Shown: positions 1 through 8,160, counted from the first letter of the stretch. The stretch: DNA of 64,000 nucleotides from Nostoc sp. 106C (GCF_002154725.1 NZ_MTAW01000062.1:62001-126000), one strand, 5' to 3'. The notes: a model not told the origin generated them from the letters alone. Numbers and translations are program-made.

Positions 1-791
1 TGTAAACTCTCTTTTAGCTTTTTGCCTTCCTGAGTTTTGCCAATAATAATGTCTTGTCTTTCATCGAACAAATCTATTAGAAAATTAGCAGGATCAAACT
101 GAAGAGACTTATCATCATCATTTTCAATATATAATTTGTCTAAAGGAAGATAAATTCCTTCCTCTATGCCAGCTTGTTTTTGTAATTCTTTAACAGTACA
201 AAAATCAGCTAAATCTGATTCACTTTTTTCATAATAGAAAGGACTAATTTTATCAGTTTTTTTGTACTTTATATAGACAAATGCTTCGCAAACCTCTTCG
301 TGCTGCATTTCACGAATATTTGGCCATTTTAAATCAACTAATCCAAGTTTATTAAGATTCAAAAACCATCTTAGTCTATAATTTCTATTAAGTTCACTGC
401 CATCAGCGAAGTGATATGTTGTACCAAAAATAAGGTCAAGAGCAGTTAACCTCTGTTGTCCATCTAAAAGATAATCACAAGAATAAGGTTCACCTTTTTG
501 TAAGTATTGTGTTGCTTTTAACCCCTCAACTTCTTTCAAATTTAGATTTGCTTTTTTTAAAAAAATGTCACGTAAAGCCTTCTCAGGTATAGATAAAGGC
601 TTATTAACAGACATAGTTCTACTGTCAGCTTCTGTACCAATTAGAGCTTGACCAACAGGATACTCTAATACTATGGAAGCTAGAAGAGACTGCCAACGTT
701 CTGGATTCCAGACAAATGGACGTTGAAAGTTAGGTAATAGTAGCTCTCCTTTACGCAATGAATACAGTAGTTGTCCAAGAGTTTTTGACAT
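1..791 (-). CDS. DUF262 (GmrSD-like) protein, C-terminus beyond window
   Basis: An open frame runs from the ATG at 791 to the window edge, so about 263 residues are visible and the C-terminus is missing. The start has an AAGGA-type ribosome site just upstream. The N-terminus reads LPNFQRPFVWNPERWQSLL, then LLDGQQRLTALDLIFG near residue 110. The DGQQR motif is the hallmark of the DUF262/ParB-like nuclease fold found in GmrS-type modification-dependent restriction enzymes and in several phosphorothioation (Dnd) islands. It follows dpt4 and dndD on the same strand with a 72-nt gap, so a role in sulfur-dependent restriction is likely by context. The catalytic C-terminal (DUF1524-like) part cannot be judged from this window. 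Confidence 0.82.
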   Translation of the reverse strand, partial: MSKTLGQLLYSLRKGELLLPNFQRPFVWNPERWQSLLASIVLEYPVGQALIGTEADSRTMSVNKPLSIPEKALRDIFLKKANLNLKEVEGLKATQYLQKGEPYSCDYLLDGQQRLTALDLIFGTTYHFADGSELNRNYRLRWFLNLNKLGLVDLKWPNIREMQHEEVCEAFVYIKYKKTDKISPFYYEKSESDLADFCTVKELQKQAGIEEGIYLPLDKLYIENDDDKSLQFDPANFLIDLFDERQDIIIGKTQEGKKLKESL

Positions 792-863
792 TATTAAATC
801 CTTAAAAATTAAAAATTAAATAGATTAAGTAGTTATTGTATATATTTCATTGAAGAGTATGTT

Positions 864-1334
864 TTAAAATAAAAATCTACTTAGATCGAATTCTGCTTGT
901 TGGTCTTGCTGGAATCTTGCGGAACTTAGAACTAACAGCAGCCTCTCTGAGTAATCTACTGCTCCTCGCATCTCATTTTGTAATATTTCTAGACCACCAT
1001 TAGCATATTCTTCAAATAACCTAAGGCGTTGATTTTCATATTTTTCATTATCTACAGATAAAATATCAAGCTCTTTCTCTTCAACAATTGCTAATAATTT
1101 AATGATTTGGTCATATCCCTTAATCAGAAAATGCTCTTGTCCTATGGGTGATGGTTCTCGTTTAGAAATTTCTCCTAAGGGTACGCGCTTTTTATGCTTT
1201 GCACCCAAAGCAGCAGCAAAGACAATCACATCAGCAAAGGTTTGAAAAGGCCCTGTACCACCATCTGAAGAGGTTAATGCTTTCACTAAATCTGCTTTGT
1301 CTTTAGCTACCCTGATTCTGCCCGTTTCTGCCAT
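864..1334 (-). CDS. DNA phosphorothioation-associated protein 4
   Basis: A 156-residue soluble protein. The N-terminal RIRVAKDKADLVKALT, the GTGPFQTFADVIVFAAALG segment and the KREPSPIGQEHF segment match what I remember of the Dnd-associated protein 4 family, which is found beside dnd genes in cyanobacteria and other bacteria. Its biochemical role is not established. It lies 171 nt downstream of dndD and 72 nt upstream of the DUF262 gene, same strand, consistent with one transcription unit. The assignment rests on recalled family sequence plus its position next to dndD; a profile search would settle it. Confidence 0.8.
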   Translation of the reverse strand: MAETGRIRVAKDKADLVKALTSSDGGTGPFQTFADVIVFAAALGAKHKKRVPLGEISKREPSPIGQEHFLIKGYDQIIKLLAIVEEKELDILSVDNEKYENQRLRLFEEYANGGLEILQNEMRGAVDYSERLLLVLSSARFQQDQQAEFDLSRFLF

Positions 1335-1505
1335 GACTTAAATAACAAATTTGTGGATATTGTAACCGAAAGCTAGAGCGATCGCCCCATAGTCACATCA
1401 TTTTATACTCAGTAAAAGAGCGATCGCACTACTTCATCCCAACATCCAAGCGATCGCCTTATCTTCTCTCTGCGCCTCTGCGTCTCTGTAGTTCGTTTTT
1501 CCTAA

Positions 1506-3578
1506 TCACCAATCTCGTTTCACCTCAACAACCTCTGTATACTCAAACTCATTGGGACTTTGCCGCACTAGAGGATATCTTTCCCCACCCAATTCAATAT
1601 AATCTTGTTCGCAATCTGGCTTTGAAGAAAAGTAAGTTAACACATATTCTCTCCCGATTCTGTCTGCCATTTCTTCTTCAACTTCACCCCGCCACTGTGT
1701 CTTTGTCACCAACACAATTAACTGATTTGCTAACTTAGGAATTGTCTGCGCAATATGTCGCCGAGAAATTTCATCTAAGCTACCAAAAGGCGAATCCATG
1801 ACAATTGGAAATGTGCTGCTTTCTGGTAACATCAGCATTTTCCGTTTTTCACTCCATTCTCGGACTCTATCAATAATGCTGGCAATAAAAGATAAACTGA
1901 GAATTTGATTTTCCCCAGTGGAAGCTGCAACTGGTGCTTCTACTCCGGCGGTGTTTTCTATTAATGTCAGTTCATATTTATCACTAATTTTGGGAATATA
2001 AGGAGTAAAGGATATATCTGCAAATATCTCCTGTACCCGCTTCTCTAGTTGCAGGCGAAATTGCTTTTCTTGCCGATTTCGTACTTCTGTTAACCTTTCA
2101 ATTGCATCTTGAGTGGCGTTAATCCGCCGCTGTGCTAATGCTTGTCGTTCTTCGTTCAGTTTTTGCTTGGCAATTTGTTTACCTAAAGCTTCTATTTCTG
2201 TTGTGAAGTGGGCAATTTGTTGTTGGTTAGCACCTTGTTCTCTATTTAATTCATCAATTTTATTTTCAATTTCATCTAAGCGTTTCTGTAAGCTGCTAAT
2301 TTCTTCGTTAGCATCTTTACGCAATCGATCTTGAATATTATCTAATTCATTTTCAATTTGCGAGATATTTTGTCTTAATTGGTTAATTCTCGCTTGTTCT
2401 CTGTCAACTTCTTCCCAAAATGCCGTCGCTTGCTTATCAATTTCATCAACTTGGGCACTCATGCGAATCGCCGTTTCTTCCACAGCCGAAGAACCTGCTT
2501 TATCTAACCAGATAATCACATTGTTATGAGAATGACTACCTGCATTTAAATCTGTACCACAAATACAACGTTGAGAATTAAGTAACTCATTTACAAACTC
2601 CCGCGAAATGCCTGAAGTTAATTCACCACTCTGCTTCAAATCATGCATGATTTCCCGAAACTGGGCTGTAATTTCAGAAAGTAAAACTGTGTAACCCCGT
2701 GCAGAAATAATTTTTTTTAAGGCTTCTCGATTCTTTTTATAATCTTCCTTATACGTTTCCTTCTGCGATTCTAAATTTTGACAACGTTCCTGCAATTCCT
2801 TCGCCGCACTCAGTTCGCGTAAGCGGTTACTCGTCTCTTTCTTTAAAGTTTGCTGATATTCTAACTCTTGTTGAATTTCTGTTTGGCGTTTGGTAATGCT
2901 TTCAATCTCCCGTTCTATTTTTTCTTGCTGTCGCAAAAGCTGTTTGATTTCGGAATCCCCAATGGCTTTTAAGTCATTTTCTAAACTTTTTTTCGCTTCT
3001 CCCAAATGTTTAATTGAACGGTTAATTACCTCTACACCCAAGAATATCTTTGTGGCTTCAGCAATTTCCGCTTTTTTATCAGAACGGACTATTTCTTCAA
3101 TCCGTTCGCCGTCAAAGAAAAAATATTGATGCAAACTCGCAGGTAAAATTTGATTGATGATATCTTCTGGTTGCTGGGGTGGGAAATACCATTTACCATC
3201 ATCCCCACCTACCCACATAGTTAACTGAGTTTTACTAGCTTCAAAATCATTCTCGTTTTTATAAACTCGGCTGGAACGTTTTACACGGTAGCGCTTACCT
3301 TCATGTTCCCAGCCAATTTCTACCCAACATTCTACCGCTTGTTTGTGTTTCGCTTCAGCGATCGCTCTTTTATTAACTAGCTGTTCTACTGAGGCAAATG
3401 CTGCACTAAACTTTTCATATAGTACCCAAGTAAAGGCATTGAGTAAACTGGTTTTTCCAGAGCCATTATTGCCATGAATAATCGTGGTGTTAAGAACATC
3501 TCCGCCGGAAATTACTATCTCTGGTGTCGTTCCATAAAAGGAGCGAAAATTACACAGCTTAATTGAAGTCAGCTTCAT
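1506..3578 (-). CDS. dndD: DNA sulfur modification protein DndD (SMC-like ATPase)
   Basis: A 690-residue Rad50/SMC-type ATPase. Walker A GNNGSGKT is at residues 36-43. A QYFFFDGERIEE segment near 151 follows. Two long coiled-coil arms flank a Cys-x-Cys turn (C338, C340), resembling a zinc hook. The ABC signature STGENQILSL lies near 550 and Walker B PIVMDSPFGSLDE near 595. DndD belongs to the DndBCDE complex that puts sulfur into the DNA backbone; its ATPase is thought to nick or open DNA for DndC. The start overlaps a 57-residue ORF by three bases (ATGA), which supports translational coupling. Oddly, dndB, dndC and dndE are not next to it within this window. Confidence 0.9.
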   Translation of the reverse strand: MKLTSIKLCNFRSFYGTTPEIVISGGDVLNTTIIHGNNGSGKTSLLNAFTWVLYEKFSAAFASVEQLVNKRAIAEAKHKQAVECWVEIGWEHEGKRYRVKRSSRVYKNENDFEASKTQLTMWVGGDDGKWYFPPQQPEDIINQILPASLHQYFFFDGERIEEIVRSDKKAEIAEATKIFLGVEVINRSIKHLGEAKKSLENDLKAIGDSEIKQLLRQQEKIEREIESITKRQTEIQQELEYQQTLKKETSNRLRELSAAKELQERCQNLESQKETYKEDYKKNREALKKIISARGYTVLLSEITAQFREIMHDLKQSGELTSGISREFVNELLNSQRCICGTDLNAGSHSHNNVIIWLDKAGSSAVEETAIRMSAQVDEIDKQATAFWEEVDREQARINQLRQNISQIENELDNIQDRLRKDANEEISSLQKRLDEIENKIDELNREQGANQQQIAHFTTEIEALGKQIAKQKLNEERQALAQRRINATQDAIERLTEVRNRQEKQFRLQLEKRVQEIFADISFTPYIPKISDKYELTLIENTAGVEAPVAASTGENQILSLSFIASIIDRVREWSEKRKMLMLPESSTFPIVMDSPFGSLDEISRRHIAQTIPKLANQLIVLVTKTQWRGEVEEEMADRIGREYVLTYFSSKPDCEQDYIELGGERYPLVRQSPNEFEYTEVVEVKRDW

Positions 3579-3748
3579 CGCACCTCTTCCTTAACAATCA
3601 CCAAAATTTCATCGTTAATGTGACTATTAATTCTCTTCTCTAATCTGCCTTTTTCCAGCTTCCATACCCGTTCAATAATCTGCCGCACTTCTGGTGGGGC
3701 GCTGGTAATTGGCTCCTGCACATCATCAATATTTTGGTCTGCTGACAT
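3575..3748 (-). CDS. 57-residue ORF coupled to dndD
   Basis: A short frame starts at the ATG at 3748 and ends in a TGA that overlaps the dndD start codon (ATGA). It encodes 57 residues, starting MSADQNIDDVQEP, then a charged helix (IIERVWKLEKGRLEKRI) and an acidic/hydrophobic tail. I recognise no family. The coupling to dndD and the amphipathic composition argue that it is translated. It could be a small Dnd partner, a degraded remnant of an upstream dnd gene, or only a leader peptide. No strong ribosome site is visible. Confidence 0.5.
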   Translation of the reverse strand: MSADQNIDDVQEPITSAPPEVRQIIERVWKLEKGRLEKRINSHINDEILVIVKEEVR

Positions 3749-4086
3749 GGCGGATTGTAGCTACTTTTTCTTTTTATTTTACCTGTATCTTCTACTGCGA
3801 TCGCATCCGTTAAGCCACGGTTTGTCTTATCTTTAATTTCTCAAATTTTTTGTGGGGAAGGCTTTATGGTGAGGTTATATGCTGGTATACTGTAAGTATT
3901 TAATATAATAGATTAGTAGCGCCTTGAAAAATTTTGCCTACATCTCATTATATTAATGACCTAATATTATTATCCTATATATTTGTCGCTAACTATTAGA
4001 CTTCTTGCAAAAATACGAATCAGCAAAAAAGGAACCACAGATGAACACAGATAAACACAGATAGTTTATCGGCGTTCATCGGCGGT
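3749..4086. other. Spacer between helicase gene and dndD leader ORF
   Basis: AT-rich spacer with one HIP1 site (CTGCGATCGCATC) near 3798. A stretch at about 3996-4070 contains TTAGACTTCTTGCAAAAAT and tandem copies of ACCACAGATGAACACAGATAAACACAGAT-like units, an interspersed repeat type common in filamentous cyanobacteria. The helicase gene ends at 4087, so promoter signals for the dnd genes would lie here. I see no clear sigma-70 element. Confidence 0.5.
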
Positions 4087-5568
4087 TCATATATCTAACA
4101 ATCCATACCGCTTTTGTAAATCGAGTAATTTCATTCTCGCTTCACCGGCGTTATCAGCTAAGTCAGCAAACTCCACAAAGCGTCGCAATTCTTTTTTTAA
4201 CAGATTGCGCTCTACTTCTATAGTTTCCCTTTCTAAATCTGGTGGCAATACAATCATGTCAAAAATCGTGGCGCGTTCTTTTCCAGGATGAGGACGTAAA
4301 ACTCGCCCTCGCCGTTGGATAAACTGACGAGGATTACCAGAACTCGATAAAATTACCGCAGTTTGAATTGCTGGGATATCAACACCTTCATCTAAACAAC
4401 GAATTGCCACCAAACCTTGCAATTCAGCACTTTCAAATTGACGGCGTAAAACTTCTCTTTCTTGTAAAGAAGTTTGGGCAGTGTAGGTACTAACTTTATA
4501 CCCCAATTCAACACCCAAAATTTTAGCGACGGCTTTGAGTTGACGCAGAGATGAACGTTGTCCCGCCTCTTGCGAACCATCACTGCAATAGAAAAGGGTG
4601 TGAGTGGTATCTTTGCGAGTTGCCATTAATTCCCGCAAAGCAGTTAACTTATTTTCCGCCGCACCAATTAACCTGGCGCGTTGCATCAACAATGGCTTTA
4701 AATCTTCGTGATTCTCAAAGTCACCTGCTTCTCCATTTTCCCGTTCCCGATAAAGAAGCGATCGCCCAATTCTGCGAGTTAATTTTAAATAGGCAATGCT
4801 TTCGGCTTCTGTTAATTCCACAAGAATCGGAAAATACAAATAATGTACCAAAGCACCTTGAGCGATCGCATCCCTCAAAGTAAATTCTGGCTGGAGAACT
4901 GGGCCAAAATAATCAAACAAAGATTGGGTGCCATCATCATCAAAGTACCTTTCCGGTGTAGCAGACAAAGCTAACCGCAACCCGACGCGGCGTGGTAAAC
5001 TTTCTTCTAATTTTGGTGCGCCTAAGTTATGGGCTTCATCACCAATAATCAAAGTTCTGTCAGGCAAATATTTCAGTTGGGACTGAAAGCCATCTCCAAT
5101 TAATGTGGAGTTGGTGGTAATTACCGTGACAAATCTTTGAGAACCTGAACGCAGATTATAGATTTGGGTAGAAAGTTGACTTTGCCAATTGCGTACATTC
5201 TCGAAAGCTAAAATCGGTTGTAAGTTAAATTTTTCGCATTCTCTCGCCCATTGGGTGACAAGATGACGATAGGGACACACCACCACCAAGACTTGTAAGT
5301 TAATCTGCTGATATAATTCACAAGCGATCGCTAGTGCTGTGATTGTCTTACCACTACCAGTAGCCATTTTCAGCGTACCTCTGCCATTGTTAGCAAACCA
5401 GCTAGTGATAGCTTGTCGCTGGTATTGCCGCAATTGCAGAGATTGTGGCATTCTTGGACATCCTGGTAATGGTTGCTGAGTTTGATAACTGCCCTGACTT
5501 TCCCTTAACAATGGTAATCGTAAGCGGAAAGAGGGCAGTTCCTGTACTCGATTTAGCGTCAGGTACAT
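4087..5568 (-). CDS. DEAH-box helicase, Dnd-type restriction enzyme
   Basis: A 493-residue superfamily 2 helicase. Motif I ATGSGKT is at residues 69-75, motif II DEAH at 177-180, motif III SATPE near 202, then motif V (RCLDEGVDIP) and motif VI (QRRGRVLRP) in the C-terminal RecA fold. No nuclease domain is evident. Size and sequence fit the family annotated as DNA phosphorothioation system restriction enzyme, a helicase found by co-occurrence with dnd genes; the DndD-region genes on the same strand directly downstream support that reading. It could also be a general type III-like or Rad25-like helicase. The first ~40 residues are low in conservation, so the true start may be slightly downstream. 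Confidence 0.75.
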   Translation of the reverse strand: MYLTLNRVQELPSFRLRLPLLRESQGSYQTQQPLPGCPRMPQSLQLRQYQRQAITSWFANNGRGTLKMATGSGKTITALAIACELYQQINLQVLVVVCPYRHLVTQWARECEKFNLQPILAFENVRNWQSQLSTQIYNLRSGSQRFVTVITTNSTLIGDGFQSQLKYLPDRTLIIGDEAHNLGAPKLEESLPRRVGLRLALSATPERYFDDDGTQSLFDYFGPVLQPEFTLRDAIAQGALVHYLYFPILVELTEAESIAYLKLTRRIGRSLLYRERENGEAGDFENHEDLKPLLMQRARLIGAAENKLTALRELMATRKDTTHTLFYCSDGSQEAGQRSSLRQLKAVAKILGVELGYKVSTYTAQTSLQEREVLRRQFESAELQGLVAIRCLDEGVDIPAIQTAVILSSSGNPRQFIQRRGRVLRPHPGKERATIFDMIVLPPDLERETIEVERNLLKKELRRFVEFADLADNAGEARMKLLDLQKRYGLLDI

Positions 5569-5689
5569 AAAATGTCAATAACGAAGGTGGTGATGAACCC
5601 TAGTCAAGAGTCATTCATTGGTCATTTGTCATTTGTCCTTTGGGATTGGTTAAGACTCAAGGGTCAAGCATTTCTTCTCCCTTGTCCAC

Positions 5690-5730
5690 GCCACTTGCTA
5701 CAACGCGGGGAACCCGCGCAACGCAGTGGC
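5690..5730. repeat. 41-bp hairpin repeat, copy A
   Basis: Starts GCCACTTGCTAC and ends AACGCAGTGGC, giving complementary outer arms with a GC-rich inner hairpin (CGCGGGGAACCCGCG). Related elements occur at 45263-45309 and 58573-58613, with copy B in the opposite orientation. Flanks are low-complexity tracts (TCATTTGTCATTTGTC, CTTGTCCCCCTTGTCC) that are common in spacers of this group. Confidence 0.7.
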
Positions 5731-5760
5731 TCCTCCTTGTCCCCCTTGTCCTTCCAGTCC

Positions 5761-6366
5761 CTAGTTATAATCACGCCACACAGCGATTAAAGAACCTTGC
5801 ACTTGTACATGGATAGCAGGAACTTCAATAGGTTGATACTTCGCATTTGCTGGTTTGAGGGTAACGCGATCGCCACTGCGGTAAAAGCGTTTTAATGTAG
5901 TACCATGTCCATCTACTCTGGCGGCGACGATAGTGCCATTTTTGAGATGGTTTGGTTCTGGTACAGGACGCAGAAATACCAAATCGCCATCAGCAATTAA
6001 ATCTTCAATCATGCTATCGCCAGCTACTCGCAAAGCGTAGGTTTGGGGAGGTAAGGAAAAATTGGAAGCGTCTAAATGATCTACAGCATCGGTAAAAGGT
6101 TCTATTAAACCTCCAGCAGCAATAGTACCCAAAATTGGTACACCTGTGGCTACTGGACGCAAAACCCTAATTGTTCGTGCTTTCCCTTCAGTCCATTCAA
6201 TATATCCTTTAGTGCGTAAATGTTCTAAACGACTTTGAATTGGTGCTGGTGATTTCAGATTCATCGCTTGCATCATTTGCCGAATTGAAGGCGAATGCTG
6301 ATGCGTTCGGATATATTCCGCCAGCCATTCATAAAGTTCTTGTTGAGCTTCGGTTAAACGTTCCAT
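5761..6366 (-). CDS. lexA: LexA repressor (SOS regulator / transcription factor)
   Basis: A 201-residue LexA. The N-terminal winged helix (residues 1-70, with SIRQMMQAMNLKSPAPIQSRL) is followed by the S24 autoprotease domain. The Ala84-Gly85 cleavage site sits in GTIAAGGLIEP, the catalytic Ser118 in AGDSMIED and Lys159 in TTLKRF. All elements for RecA-stimulated self-cleavage are therefore present. This differs from some unicellular cyanobacteria such as Synechocystis, where LexA lacks them. An SOS box lies about 33 bp upstream, so autoregulation is likely. Confidence 0.95.
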   Translation of the reverse strand: MERLTEAQQELYEWLAEYIRTHQHSPSIRQMMQAMNLKSPAPIQSRLEHLRTKGYIEWTEGKARTIRVLRPVATGVPILGTIAAGGLIEPFTDAVDHLDASNFSLPPQTYALRVAGDSMIEDLIADGDLVFLRPVPEPNHLKNGTIVAARVDGHGTTLKRFYRSGDRVTLKPANAKYQPIEVPAIHVQVQGSLIAVWRDYN

Positions 6367-6398
6367 AATTTTGTCGGGAAGTAATTACAAATGTCCCT

Positions 6399-6412
6399 AG
6401 AACATTAGTACT
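6399..6412 (-). promoter_or_regulatory. LexA (SOS) box upstream of lexA
   Basis: On the minus strand the site reads AGTACTAATGTTCT. It agrees with the cyanobacterial LexA operator consensus as I recall it (AGTACnnnTGTTCT-like). It lies 33 bp upstream of the lexA start codon, the right place for autorepression. Confidence 0.8.
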
Positions 6413-6600
6413 ACATAAAATCCCATATAAGCAAGGTGAAAGTAAAAATATATAGCGGTTCTTATAGGGATGAAATACACATTTATCTGTTTTTATCTGT
6501 ATTTCCCAAATTTTATGAAATGTTATCTCAAATTTAAAAGCGCTATAACAGGCAAAAGCAAGATAAATCTTTAATCTTTTGCCTTTGAAGTTTTAAGTAA

Positions 6601-7521
6601 TTACTCTGCCCCTAAAATACTAGCAAGCAAAGCCTTTTGCGCGTGCATTCGATTTTCTGCCTGATCCCAAACTCTTGATTGAGGTCCTTCAATTACGGCT
6701 TCAGTAATTTCTTCACCGCGATGAGCTGGTAAGCAGTGTAAAACTATCGCCTCTCGGTCGGCAAAGCTTAATAGCTGGTCCGAAATTTGATAATGTTGGA
6801 AAATGGGGAAGCGATCATCTGCTTCTGCTTCTTGCCCCATACTTGCCCATACATCAGTGTAAAGAACAGCAGCACCCTTAGCGGCAATTTCTGGGTCATG
6901 AGTAATGAGGACTTCTGTTTTATTATTGGCGATCGCTCGTGCTTGTTCTACAATTTCATGATCTGGTTCATATCCTTTTGGGGTAGCAATTCTGACATTC
7001 ATTCCTGCCAAAGCACAACCCAACATTAAAGAGTTAGCGACATTATTTCCATCACCCACGTAGGTCAAAGTTAACCCGCTGAGGCTACCAAAGCATTCTT
7101 GAATTGTCATTAAATCGGCTAATACCTGACAAGGATGTTCCGCATCAGTCAGCGCATTAATTACAGGAATCTTGGCATAGCTAGCAAAAGTTTCTAACTC
7201 TTGCTGTGCAAAAGTCCGAATTGCCAAAACATCCAAATATCGATCCAACACCCGTGCTGTATCTTGCACAGGTTCCCCACGACTCACTTGGGTGACATTT
7301 GGATTTAAATCAATTACTTGTCCACCCAGCTGGTACATCGCTACAGTAAAACTTACTCGCGTGCGAGTTGAAGCTTTGGAGAACAACAATCCCAATACTT
7401 TATTACATCGCAACTTTAGCTGTTGTGATTTGAGTTGAGTTGCTAATTGCAGAAGTTCTTGAAGTTCTGTAGAACTGAGGTCCGCCAGACTTAATAAATC
7501 TCGTCCGTTCAACGCTACCAT
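6601..7521 (-). CDS. argF: Ornithine carbamoyltransferase
   Basis: A 306-residue enzyme that joins ornithine and carbamoyl phosphate to citrulline in arginine synthesis. The carbamoyl-phosphate loop STRTR is at residues 51-55, the HPCQ motif is in DAEHPCQVLAD, and the ornithine-binding/catalytic HCLPAHRG motif is near the C-terminus. Length is normal for the family. It is a single gene upstream of lexA on the same strand with a 234-bp gap holding the lexA operator, so the two are probably transcribed separately. Confidence 0.96.
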   Translation of the reverse strand: MVALNGRDLLSLADLSSTELQELLQLATQLKSQQLKLRCNKVLGLLFSKASTRTRVSFTVAMYQLGGQVIDLNPNVTQVSRGEPVQDTARVLDRYLDVLAIRTFAQQELETFASYAKIPVINALTDAEHPCQVLADLMTIQECFGSLSGLTLTYVGDGNNVANSLMLGCALAGMNVRIATPKGYEPDHEIVEQARAIANNKTEVLITHDPEIAAKGAAVLYTDVWASMGQEAEADDRFPIFQHYQISDQLLSFADREAIVLHCLPAHRGEEITEAVIEGPQSRVWDQAENRMHAQKALLASILGAE

Positions 7522-7881
7522 GCTTCCGAATCTGTAAAGAACCTAGTGATGTTTTTCTATGCCTTTAGCCAGCCCTGTGAAAAATTATCGCTTTAAAACT
7601 TTACCAGATATTTTGGTGTCCAGCCCAGGATTTTCACTTAGCTTTTGCTTGCAATCTGAATTTCTCAACATTTTCAACGCCCAAACTCGCAGCTTTTTTG
7701 TAACGTTCATGAGATTTGATCGTATTTATGCGACGATGTGCGATCGCCATAATCAGCGAGCTTGCCAAATTAGTAACTTAAAATAAAACCTAAAAACTTT
7801 TTTTGTTCTTACTGCTAGACAAATCGCTTATCTATGCTATAATCATAAATCGGTGAGTGATTAAAGAGCATAACACAACTA
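7522..7881. other. Spacer between argF and tRNA-Thr
   Basis: No convincing gene. Contains one HIP1-like site (GTGCGATCGCC near 7739) and, at its right end, the likely tRNA promoter listed separately. The left end is the argF upstream region. Confidence 0.5.
7816..7843 (+). promoter_or_regulatory. Sigma-70-type promoter for tRNA-Thr
   Basis: TAGACA at 7816-7821 and a perfect TATAAT at 7838-7843 are separated by 16 bp. This places the -10 box 38 bp upstream of the tRNA 5' end, a plausible tRNA promoter with a short leader. Confidence 0.55.
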
Positions 7882-7953
7882 GCCAGCATAGCACAGTGGT
7901 AGTGCATCCGACTTGTAATCGGAAGGTCGTCGGTTCAAATCCGACTGCTGGCT
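7882..7953 (+). tRNA. tRNA-Thr (anticodon TGT)
   Basis: A 72-nt cloverleaf. The acceptor arms GCCAGCA / TGCTGGC pair perfectly, the anticodon loop CTTGTAA carries TGT (reads ACA), and the T-arm is GTCGG-TTCAAAT-CCGAC. CCA is not encoded. Its 3' part (7936-7954) is the exact match of the guide at 8122-8140, so it appears to be the homing site of a CAST element. Confidence 0.97.
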
Positions 7954-7954
7954 T
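7933..7954 (+). other. CAST homing target: GTT PAM plus 19-nt protospacer in tRNA-Thr
   Basis: GTT (7933-7935) lies immediately 5' of CAAATCCGACTGCTGGCTT (7936-7954). The 19 nt are identical to the guide encoded antisense at 8122-8140. GTN is the known 5' PAM of Cas12k (type V-K). The match ends one base past the tRNA. Confidence 0.8.
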
Positions 7955-7961
7955 TCTGTAC

Positions 7962-8160
7962 TGTCGATTAACTAATTATTTGTCATCGCTGACAAATTGT
8001 TGTCGTTGAAGACAAATTAATGTCGCTGAAACTAGATAAGCCTTTGTGGGGAAGTAGTGACAAATTAATGTCATCTAATATAGAATCCATGAGTTTTGTA
8101 GGCTGTACTCTATATGATATCAAGCCAGCAGTCGGATTTGCTTTCAACCCACCCAAACAA
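7962..8160 (+). mobile_element. Relic end of a type V-K CRISPR-associated transposon (CAST)
   Basis: Begins with a Tn7-like TGT terminus (TGTCGATTAAC, 7962) and carries TnsB-type repeat units. These are a diverged unit around 7969-7989, TGACAAATTGTTGTCGTTGA (7990-8009), GACAAATTAATGTCGCTGA (8011-8029) and GTGACAAATTAATGTCATCTA (about 8056-8076). The partial crRNA unit follows at 8122-8154. Order and spacing closely parallel the published ShCAST end as I remember it. No tnsB, tnsC, tniQ or cas12k is present, and no second end is found before the Uma2 gene, so this is a solo or decayed end. TGT at 7957 or 7998 are alternative termini. Confidence 0.72.
8122..8154 (-). ncRNA. Delocalised homing crRNA of a V-K CAST (partial repeat plus tRNA-matching guide)
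   Basis: On the minus strand GGGTGGGTTGAAAG (8141-8154) matches the 3' part of type V-K (Cas12k) repeats. CAAATCCGACTGCTGGCTT (8140-8122) follows directly and is a 19-nt guide identical to the tRNA-Thr 3' end at 7936-7954. Identity stops after that (guide continues GATATC, target continues TCTGTA). Naturally occurring V-K CASTs carry such a single out-of-array guide for homing to tRNA genes. Transcription has not been shown, and the rest of the repeat is not recognisable. Confidence 0.75.

Noticed and set aside
5600..5640. TCATTTGTCATTTGTC tract as the missing second CAST end
   Set aside because: It is a simple direct repeat common in spacers of this group, lacks the GACAAATT-n-TGTC unit spacing and has no TGT/ACA terminus.
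7936..8154. The tRNA-Thr match as an attL/attR duplication from a tyrosine-recombinase element
   Set aside because: The copy is inverted, is not at an element boundary, and is fused directly to a V-K repeat end next to TnsB-type repeats; an integrase att duplication would be a direct repeat.
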